52,319 bases of DNA from CAIUPE01 sp037131735 (lineage in GTDB: Bacteria; Pseudomonadota; Alphaproteobacteria; Rhizobiales; Beijerinckiaceae). The DNA lies in NCBI GenBank assembly GCA_037131735.1, contig JBAXQM010000019.1:1-52319 (forward strand), written 5' to 3'. The notes below the pieces were generated by a model, which saw only the letters and a list, made by a program, of their open reading frames with translations, did no database searches and was not told where the DNA came from. This document shows, piece by piece, positions 24,518-31,118 of this stretch (position 1 is the first letter of the stretch; each line of letters starts with the position of its first letter). Both the position numbers and the translations under genes were made by a program.

Positions 24518-25920
24518 CACTCACCCTCTTCATGACGAAAGGCTTTGAATAATCGTTCGGCTTTCACCAAAGTTTCGCGATATTCGGATTCAGGATCTGA
24601 GAGAGCCGTAATCCCGCCGCCGGCTGAAAAACGGATTTCATCTTGAGTAAATGTGGCGGTGCGTATGGCGATGTTTAAATCCATCGTGCCGTCAAAGGAG
24701 ATATATCCCATTGCCCCACAATAAACGCCCCGAGGCGTTTTTTCTTGGGTAGCAATAACATCCATCGCTTTAATCTTGGGTGCGCCGGTAATTGAGCCTC
24801 CGGGAAAAGTTGCACGGATGAGATCAAACAAATCATGTTCAGGTTTCAACGTCGCTTCGATCACCGAGACGAGGTGGTGCACATTGGCGTAAGTTTCAAG
24901 CCCGCATAAAGTTGGAACGCGGACACTGCCGGTTTTAGCAACGCGTGACAGATCATTGCGCAACAAATCAACGATCATTATATTTTCAGCGCGATCTTTT
25001 TCGGATTCAAGAAGCGTATGCGCAAGGGCACGATCCTCAGTTGGATCAGAAGAGCGGCGCGCAGTGCCTTTGATTGGTCGCGCTTCAATCATCCCGTTGG
25101 GTTCAAGTTTCACATAGCGCTCAGGAGAATTCGAAGCATAGGTGATCGTTTCACCTTCGATATAGGCCCCGAAAGGCGCTGGGCTGACAGCCCGCAAAGC
25201 GAGGTAGAAGGCGAGGGGATTATAATAGGGCGGACGCGATGCCGTAAAGCAATGGGAAAGATTGGCTTGAAATATATCGCCGCGCAGAATGGCGTCTATG
25301 ACTTCACTGACCGCTGTTTCATAGTCGTCTTTAGTGAAATTGGAATGCCAGTCTTTTACCGGCGGATTATTTTTTAACGCGCGCGGCGGTGTATTTAGCT
25401 TGTCTTCGAACAGCTGAATTCGCTCTTGAGCGCGGCTTAATCGACGTCTCTCATCAAGCTCCGGAAATCCCGAAGAGATAAGAAAGGATTTTTTTGTAAG
25501 CGCGTCATGCGCGAAGACAACGTCATAAAAGCCGAAGGAGAGTTCGGCTTCATTTTCTCGCGACTTCGGCATCGAGGGAATGGATTCAAAGTGGCTTCCC
25601 AATTCGTAAGCGAGAAAGCCAATGGCGCCGCTTGTAAGGGGTGGGCCGTCTTTCAGCGGGTCAAGTGTGAAGCCAGAGACCTTATCCTTAAACAACGTCA
25701 AGGCGTCACCGGCGATAGGCTCGTTTTGCCAAAATGCTTGGCCATTTCTGATTTCAAAACGTGCGAAGGGATCAGCCGCGACAAACGACCAGCGCGCGAG
25801 TTCTGACGGATTTGATCCGCTATCAAGAAAGGCAAGACAAGGCAGTCCTTCAAACGCACGCAGCGCATTAGCCGGGGTTATCGGCGCAATCTCCCGCATG
25901 AGGGGCTGACGAGGTGTCAT
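24517..25920 (-). CDS. pabB: Aminodeoxychorismate synthase component I
   Basis: Chorismate-binding enzyme, 467 residues. It converts chorismate and ammonia to 4-amino-4-deoxychorismate. Motifs include SPERYVKLEPNG near 265, then IEARPIKGTARR: the Lys of PIKGT is the residue that separates PabB from TrpE (PIAGT). NIMIVDLLRNDLSRVAKTGS near 317, FPGGSITGAPKIKAMDVIAT near 370 and FSAGGGITALSDPESEY near 432 complete the site. There is no PabC fusion at the C-terminus; a separate pabC follows. It heads the pabB-pabA-pabC-speB operon. Confidence 0.9.
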   Translation of the reverse strand: MTPRQPLMREIAPITPANALRAFEGLPCLAFLDSGSNPSELARWSFVAADPFARFEIRNGQAFWQNEPIAGDALTLFKDKVSGFTLDPLKDGPPLTSGAIGFLAYELGSHFESIPSMPKSRENEAELSFGFYDVVFAHDALTKKSFLISSGFPELDERRRLSRAQERIQLFEDKLNTPPRALKNNPPVKDWHSNFTKDDYETAVSEVIDAILRGDIFQANLSHCFTASRPPYYNPLAFYLALRAVSPAPFGAYIEGETITYASNSPERYVKLEPNGMIEARPIKGTARRSSDPTEDRALAHTLLESEKDRAENIMIVDLLRNDLSRVAKTGSVRVPTLCGLETYANVHHLVSVIEATLKPEHDLFDLIRATFPGGSITGAPKIKAMDVIATQEKTPRGVYCGAMGYISFDGTMDLNIAIRTATFTQDEIRFSAGGGITALSDPESEYRETLVKAERLFKAFRHEEGE

Positions 25921-26041
25921 GGGCTGAGAGCGTCTCGCGTGAAGGATCAGAAGTGCGGCATGTCACGGCAAGGATCATATGTCTGTCGTGTTCGCGTCAG
26001 GGAGATGACGCGTCGTGGCCTCTCTCGGGTAAAATCGGCGC

Positions 26042-26539
26042 TTAGCCGATCAATTTGCCCAAAAGCCCTTTTTTCTTTTGCGGCTCCGCACCTTCGGGGG
26101 GTGGGGCGACTACGGCGCTGAATTTTTCAAAAAAATCACCGGCGAGTTTCTTGGCTGTGGCGTCGATCAAACGTCCGCCGAGCTGGGCTAATTTACCGCC
26201 AATCTGTGCATCGACCGTGTAAGTGAGGAGCGTCGCGTCTCCGTCGGCTTCAAGCGTCACTTTCGCGCCGCCTTTGGCAAAGCCTGCCGCGCCGCCTGAG
26301 CCTTCGCCGGAGATCGTATAGCCATTCGGCGGATCGAGATCAGAGAGGGTCACCTTGCCTGTGAAGGACGCTTTTACCGGGCCGATCTTCAGGGTCACTT
26401 TCGCGGCCATTTCATTTTCGCCGGTCATTTCCACTGTTTCGCAGCCCGGAATACATTGGCGCAGCACATCGACATTATTGAGTGCGGCATAGACCGCTTC
26501 GCGCGAGGCTTCGATGCGTTGGGTTCCCGACATATCCAT
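26042..26539 (-). CDS. coxG: SRPBCC family protein, CoxG-like
   Basis: A 165-residue START/Bet v1-fold protein of the CO dehydrogenase subunit G family. It begins MSGTQRIEASREAVYAALNN and has CIPGCETVEMTGENEMAA near 39 and GKLAQLGGRLIDATAKKLAG near 115, typical of CoxG. The C-terminal KKKGLLGKLIG tail is amphipathic; in characterised CoxG, such a tail tethers molybdenum hydroxylase to the membrane. Start at 26539 has AAGGA 9 nt upstream. A lone CoxL-like gene lies 5 kb away on the other strand, so the two may work together though they are not one operon. Confidence 0.85.
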   Translation of the reverse strand: MDMSGTQRIEASREAVYAALNNVDVLRQCIPGCETVEMTGENEMAAKVTLKIGPVKASFTGKVTLSDLDPPNGYTISGEGSGGAAGFAKGGAKVTLEADGDATLLTYTVDAQIGGKLAQLGGRLIDATAKKLAGDFFEKFSAVVAPPPEGAEPQKKKGLLGKLIG

Positions 26540-26640
26540 GGTGGCGTATCCTTCAGAAAGGGGCGCAAAAACCGCGCGTCTCAGGTCAAAACTTTACTCA
26601 TGAACGGGAGCTCTGGCCAGTAGAACTTCGGGCTGAGATG

Positions 26641-27363
26641 TCAGCGCGGCGCCACTTGGGCAATCTCGACAATATGCATCCAGGTATCGAGAAGACGCCA
26701 GCCGACAAGCCGTCTTTCGACCCCGTCCGGCAACACATGGGTTGTCTGATGGTCGATCCATTCGCCAGAAAGCTTGAGCTGTTCAGCGAGGATTTGCGCC
26801 GTCAACGCCTCGCGGGTCGTGAAGGGCGTAGGCAGAGCCGCGCCGCTCTGAATTTTCCCCGAAAGCCGATCATGAATTGATGCCCAATGGCGTGTGCCGA
26901 GTTTGGTCTTTACGGATTCGATTTCGAAGCGCGCTTGGTCCGTATCCTCGATGTGATAAATATGTTGGCCAAGCATATTCGGAAACAAAATTGCATGGTC
27001 GGGGAAGCGATTAAGAATCGCATCGAAAGAGATAAAAATATTTTCGAGTTCGAAAGTCAGCTTTGTCCCTGAACGGTTTAACGCGCGACCATGGTTGAAG
27101 CGAAAGATACGCTCCGCCAAAGGGTCGAGATCGATGGCGTTGATCTCATTAAATCGAATTAAAAAGTCTGTTGGCAAGCACCAGCCCGCGCTTGGCCCCA
27201 AGAGCAAGAGCTTCTTTTGCGGCGGATGCCATTGATGAAGTTCTGCCGCGACGGAATCGATAAAATCCATCCAATGACGCCGCCGCCATAGCGCGCGCCA
27301 GTGCCAAACAAGGCCACCGCTTGGCGTAAAATAGGCGCCTTTATACTCATCGCGCTGTGTCAT
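26641..27363 (-). CDS. Hypothetical protein with a methyltransferase-like Rossmann motif
   Basis: A 240-residue protein I cannot assign. KLLLLGPSAGWCLPTDFLIR near 50 followed by INAIDLDPLAERIFRFNHG near 73 looks like motif I and the acidic loop of a class I SAM-dependent enzyme, although the glycine pattern is unusual (GPSAGW). HASIHD-like WASIHDRLSG near 161 and TTHVLPDGVERRLVGWRL near 207 are further features. The start is 15 bp after the dienelactone hydrolase stop, so the two are cotranscribed. Expressed and real by codon structure; function unknown. Confidence 0.65.
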   Translation of the reverse strand: MTQRDEYKGAYFTPSGGLVWHWRALWRRRHWMDFIDSVAAELHQWHPPQKKLLLLGPSAGWCLPTDFLIRFNEINAIDLDPLAERIFRFNHGRALNRSGTKLTFELENIFISFDAILNRFPDHAILFPNMLGQHIYHIEDTDQARFEIESVKTKLGTRHWASIHDRLSGKIQSGAALPTPFTTREALTAQILAEQLKLSGEWIDHQTTHVLPDGVERRLVGWRLLDTWMHIVEIAQVAPR

Positions 27364-27378
27364 AGTGAAGCGCGTATT

Positions 27379-28047
27379 CTAACCGAGATGCGCTGCAAAA
27401 TGGGCGAGTGTTCGCGTGCGTGCGAGCGTGGCACTGGCTTCGTCAAAACTGCCGCGCTGGTCGCAATTGAAGCCGTGATCGGCGGCATAAACATAAACCG
27501 TGGCATCAGCGCGTGCGGCTTTAAAGTCATTCACGCCGCTCATCGGAATATGCGCATCGCGTTCGCCAAAATGCAGAATTGTTGGCACTTTTGGTGCATG
27601 GTCTTTCATGGCAGTAACACCGCCACCATAATAAGCCGATACCGCCGAGAGGCCCGATAGCGAGCAAGCGGCCGCATAGGCCATCGTACCACCCCAGCAA
27701 TAGCCGACGACGCCTGTTTTACCGCTCTGTCCAGCAAAGGCGATTGCCGCAGCGATGTCGCGCAAAGCCTCATCACGATCGAGTGCGAAGGCGATATCAC
27801 GACCGGCCTTCACATCATCAGGTCCGTAACCAACTTCGAATTGCTTTGTCTTGCGATCAAAGAGTGCGGGCGCAACCGCAAGATAGCCGTGCTGAGCATA
27901 AAGATCGGCAACGCTGCGGATATGGCTGTTCACGCCAAAGATTTCCTGCAGCACCACGACACTGGCCTTCGGTGTGCCTTCGGGGCGGGCGACATAGGCG
28001 TCGAGCACAAAGCCATCGCTGGCCGTCAATTTCATCCACTCACCCAT
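27379..28047 (-). CDS. Dienelactone hydrolase family protein
   Basis: Alpha/beta hydrolase, 222 residues. The DLH triad is visible: nucleophile Cys117 in VVGYCWGGTMAY, Asp164 in GERDAHIP and His191 in AADHGFNCD, with Glu35 in LQEIFGVN, which activates the Cys in true dienelactone hydrolases. Substrates of family members include dienelactones and small esters; the actual one is unknown because no aromatic-degradation genes are nearby. It follows the glutathione peroxidase by 42 bp and precedes the 240-residue hypothetical by 15 bp. Confidence 0.88.
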   Translation of the reverse strand: MGEWMKLTASDGFVLDAYVARPEGTPKASVVVLQEIFGVNSHIRSVADLYAQHGYLAVAPALFDRKTKQFEVGYGPDDVKAGRDIAFALDRDEALRDIAAAIAFAGQSGKTGVVGYCWGGTMAYAAACSLSGLSAVSAYYGGGVTAMKDHAPKVPTILHFGERDAHIPMSGVNDFKAARADATVYVYAADHGFNCDQRGSFDEASATLARTRTLAHFAAHLG

Positions 28048-28089
28048 CGGCCCCGCTCCTTATACGATCACTGATTACACAAGAGCCGC

Positions 28090-28656
28090 TTAGCTCTCGC
28101 CGAGCTCGGACACAATAGCGCCAATCACGCGGCTGTCGGTCGGGTCCGTCATTGTCGAGAAAGCGGCAACGAGATCACCATTCTTTCCGATGAGATATTT
28201 GTGAAAATTCCAACGCGGCGTTTCCGCGGGTTTCCGGCTCGCCGCCCATTGATAGAAGGGATGGGCATCCGTTCCCTTGACCGAAGCCTTGGCGGCAATT
28301 GGGAAGGTCACATGATATTCGCCTTCAGCGCGGGCGAGAATTTCAGCCTTGCCGCCCGGTTCCTGGCCGCCGAAATCATTCGAGGGAATGGCCAGCATTT
28401 TGAAGCCGCGCGGTTCAAACCGTGTATAAATCTGCTGCAAGCCCGCAAATTGACCGACAAACCCGCATTGTGAGGCGGTGTTGACGATCATGATCGGGTG
28501 GCCCTGCCAATCGGCGAGGCGAAGAGGCTTTCCCTCAAGATTTTCAAAGGAAAAGCCCCATGCATTTTGGGCAGCGAAGGCGCTTTTCAGTCCGCCTTGA
28601 GAGGCAAACAGCCCGCCAATACCAGCAAGTATCGACCGTCTCGACCATTCAGCCAT
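28090..28656 (-). CDS. Glutathione peroxidase with Tat signal peptide
   Basis: Thiol peroxidase of the glutathione peroxidase family, 188 residues, reducing hydroperoxides. The peroxidatic residue is Cys64 in NTASQCGFVGQFAGLQ, a Cys instead of selenocysteine; later conserved parts are AIPSNDFGGQEPG near 95 and WNFHKYLIGKNG near 148. Unlike most bacterial homologues it starts with a twin-arginine signal, EWSRRSILAGIGGLFASQ, with probable cleavage after AFA near 28. It is therefore expected in the periplasm. It leads a leftward set with the dienelactone hydrolase. Confidence 0.88.
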   Translation of the reverse strand: MAEWSRRSILAGIGGLFASQGGLKSAFAAQNAWGFSFENLEGKPLRLADWQGHPIMIVNTASQCGFVGQFAGLQQIYTRFEPRGFKMLAIPSNDFGGQEPGGKAEILARAEGEYHVTFPIAAKASVKGTDAHPFYQWAASRKPAETPRWNFHKYLIGKNGDLVAAFSTMTDPTDSRVIGAIVSELGES

Positions 28657-28840
28657 GGTTATCTCCCGTTTGGATGGAGGAATTTGACCAGTTTACGGAA
28701 TAAATGGGCGGGCGGACCAATCTTTTCAGCCCTCGTCGCCCGTCCTGCGCTGTGATAATCCCCCGCTCAATGTCGTGATCCCGCGCGCGGGTGACGGCGA
28801 TGAGGAATATTTCCTGTATGGCACCGAGTAAGACCAGCCT

Positions 28841-29674
28841 ATGAGCGGAATGACGCAAAAAGACTTTGATGCTGCAGGGCGCCGCTTGGGCGGCCATGGG
28901 CGAAGCCTTGTCATGGGCATTCTCAATGTGACGCCCGATTCTTTTTCTGACGGTAGTCGGTTTAATGAAGTCGAGCGTGCCGTTTCGCAGGCGCAACGCA
29001 TGGCGGAAGAGGGTGCCGACATCATCGACATTGGCGCCGAGTCAACGCGACCGGGTCACGAACCCGTTTCTGCAGCCACCGAAATCGCAAGGCTCTTGCC
29101 GGTGCTTGAAGCGCTGCAAGGGAAAATTGATTGCCCGATTTCAGTCGACACGATGAAAGCGCCGGTGGCTGAAGCCGCGCTAAAAGCAGGCGCAACGATC
29201 ATCAATGATGTGTGGGGCTTCACACGTGATTCTCGGCTCGCGCCTTTAGCGGCGGAGCAGGGTGCTGCGATTGTTCTCATGCATAATCGCGAAACAATCG
29301 ATCCGACGATTGATATTGTTGAAGACATGCTTCGCTTCCTTGATGCCTCTTTGAAATCGGCGCTTCAGGCCGGTGTGCCGCGCGAAAAAATTGCGCTTGA
29401 TCCCGGCATCGGGTTCGGCAAAACGCTCGAACAAAATCTTGAAGCGCTGGTGTCAATTTCAAAATTGAAGGAATTGGGCTGTGCGGTGCTCGTGGGCGCG
29501 TCACGTAAATCGATGATCGGAAAAATTATTCCGTCAGAAACCGATGAGCGGCTTCCCGGAACAATTGCACTTCACACGGCGGCCATTTTGAAAGGCGCGG
29601 ATGTCATCCGCGTGCACGATGTTAAAGAAGCGGTGCAAGCGGCTCGCGTTGCTGACCGGTTGAGGGGATTATAA
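28841..29674 (+). CDS. folP: Dihydropteroate synthase
   Basis: Condenses p-aminobenzoate with dihydropterin pyrophosphate in folate synthesis; the target of sulfonamides. TIM-barrel protein of 277 residues with ILNVTPDSFSDGSRF near 27, DIGAESTRPGHEPV near 62, ISVDTMKA near 100, and LDPGIGFGKTLEQN near 187. The stop overlaps the folB start (TAATG). The ATG at 28841 lacks a strong ribosome-binding site; a second in-frame ATG follows three codons later. First gene of folP-folB-folK, and linked by function to the pab genes and folE in this window. Confidence 0.93.
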   Translation: MSGMTQKDFDAAGRRLGGHGRSLVMGILNVTPDSFSDGSRFNEVERAVSQAQRMAEEGADIIDIGAESTRPGHEPVSAATEIARLLPVLEALQGKIDCPISVDTMKAPVAEAALKAGATIINDVWGFTRDSRLAPLAAEQGAAIVLMHNRETIDPTIDIVEDMLRFLDASLKSALQAGVPREKIALDPGIGFGKTLEQNLEALVSISKLKELGCAVLVGASRKSMIGKIIPSETDERLPGTIALHTAAILKGADVIRVHDVKEAVQAARVADRLRGL

Positions 29675-30045
29675 TGGATCGCGTCCGGATCAATGTCACG
29701 AAACTTGCTCTATTCGCTTATCATGGCGTCAATGACGAGGAGCAGAAGCTTGGCCAGCGCTTCTATATCGATATGGCTTTGCTTGTGGCGCCTGTTGCGG
29801 CGACACGAACCGACAAGCTTGATGATACGATCTCTTATGAAGACGTGATCCATTGCGCGGAAGATGCGTTTCTCGAGAAAAAATATCGCACGATTGAGCG
29901 CGCCGCTTATGCGGTGGGCGACGCGATTATGGGACGTTTCCCAACGATCCAGACTTTATCGGTCACCGTCCATAAACCATCCGCACCGGTTGCGGCTATT
30001 TTTGATGATGTTGCGGTGACTGTGGACTTTTCGCGCAATGGCTGA
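29674..30045 (+). CDS. folB: Dihydroneopterin aldolase
   Basis: A 123-residue tunnel-fold enzyme producing 6-hydroxymethyl-dihydropterin and glycolaldehyde. Typical segments are LALFAYHGVNDEEQKLGQRF near 12, the catalytic region DTISYEDVIH near 52, and VTVHKPSAPVAAIFDDVAVT near 98. The start overlaps the folP stop and its end overlaps the folK start by 8 bp, so the three genes are translated as a tightly coupled unit. Confidence 0.92.
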   Translation: MDRVRINVTKLALFAYHGVNDEEQKLGQRFYIDMALLVAPVAATRTDKLDDTISYEDVIHCAEDAFLEKKYRTIERAAYAVGDAIMGRFPTIQTLSVTVHKPSAPVAAIFDDVAVTVDFSRNG

Positions 30046-30520
30046 CGCGCTGATAAGTCTTGGGAGCAATATTGGCGATCCTTTGGCCGCACTTCATCAA
30101 GCCATTGAATGTATAAAGAGTGATCCCGATCTCAGAATAATAAATCGATCAAGCTTTTATCGCACGACTCCGGTCGGTCCTGTGCAGCAAGATGATTTTA
30201 TCAATGCGGGTTTGCATCTTTCAACGACACTGACGCCTGATCTCTTGATGCAACGCCTTCTTGATATTGAAACGAGAATGGGCCGCGACCGGACAAATGC
30301 GGTGCGTTTTGGCCCCCGCGTGATTGATCTTGATTTGATCCTTTACGATGATGTGAAGCAGAAAAGCGCGCTTGTTGAATTACCCCATCCGCGTTTTCGT
30401 GAGCGGGCTTTTGTGCTCGTGCCTTTGGCTGAAATCGCACCGGACTGGCGTGTTGACGGCGTCGTGCTTTCTGACCTCGCCACCGCGCTTGATGATGGTG
30501 GTGTGGCTCGCATTGTCTGA
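30038..30520 (+). CDS. folK: 2-amino-4-hydroxy-6-hydroxymethyldihydropteridine pyrophosphokinase
   Basis: HPPK transfers pyrophosphate from ATP to 6-hydroxymethyl-dihydropterin, making the folP substrate. A 160-residue protein starting ADALISLGSNIGDPLAAL. It has SSFYRTTPVGPVQQDDFINA near 46, MGRDRTNAVRFGPRVIDLDL near 85 and LPHPRFRERAFVLVPLAEIA near 115, which contain the catalytic Arg and Asp residues of the family. Last gene of the folP-folB-folK operon; a short hairpin (TCGGAA/TTCCGA) follows at 30560-30580. Confidence 0.93.
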   Translation: MADALISLGSNIGDPLAALHQAIECIKSDPDLRIINRSSFYRTTPVGPVQQDDFINAGLHLSTTLTPDLLMQRLLDIETRMGRDRTNAVRFGPRVIDLDLILYDDVKQKSALVELPHPRFRERAFVLVPLAEIAPDWRVDGVVLSDLATALDDGGVARIV

Positions 30521-30666
30521 TCAGCCACCCGTTGCCGTCGATTGAGGGGGATTATCTTTTTCGGAATGGCTGCTTTTCCGATAGACTTCTTCCCTAATCC
30601 GGCTTTTCCCCTTAGTTTTCTGTTCGAGTGGGTCGATGCGGCCCCATGAGAACGGGAGCGAGATTT

Positions 30667-31005
30667 ATGTCCGGACAGACGGCGCCAGCAGTTGAAAATC
30701 TAAACTTTGAGGATATCCGCGACGGCCTTTCGTCAGGCCAAATCCTTCTTGTTGATGTGCGCGAGCCCAATGAATTCGAGGCGGGGCATATTCCGGGATC
30801 ACTTCTCGTGCCTTTGTCACAGTTTTCAGTCACGGATATCCCTGATGCTGGCGGCCGCCGTATTGTGTTGTCTTGTCGGTCTGGACGCCGCTCTTTGACC
30901 GCGGCCGCGATGGCATTCGAGCAGGGTCTGCCGATTGATGCCCATTATGTAGGCGGATTTATTGATTGGGTGGCCGCGGGCGGCCCGGTCGATACGGGAA
31001 TGTGA
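30667..31005 (+). CDS. Rhodanese-like domain protein
   Basis: Single rhodanese domain, 112 residues, which transfers sulfane sulfur. It has DVREPNEFEAGHIPGSLLVP near 30 and the active-site loop with Cys70 in LSCRSGRRSLTA, a six-residue loop as in sulfurtransferases, then YVGGFIDWVAAGGPV near the end. ATG at 30667 follows a GGGAGCGAG site; a longer frame from GTG at 30628 is less likely. It stands alone between folK and the CoxL-like gene. Confidence 0.88.
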   Translation: MSGQTAPAVENLNFEDIRDGLSSGQILLVDVREPNEFEAGHIPGSLLVPLSQFSVTDIPDAGGRRIVLSCRSGRRSLTAAAMAFEQGLPIDAHYVGGFIDWVAAGGPVDTGM

Positions 31006-31118
31006 TAGAGACTCACAGGGCGCGACGAGGCGACACAGGGGTTTGACCTCGCCAAATCGAGGCGCCATTTCTAAAATGATAACGAGTTTGAATTTTTGCA
31101 GATAAGGGGAGTGGGCAA

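Noticed and set aside
24517..25920. Anthranilate synthase TrpE/TrpG pair
   Set aside because: The PIKGT motif and the adjacent pabC favour aminodeoxychorismate synthase.
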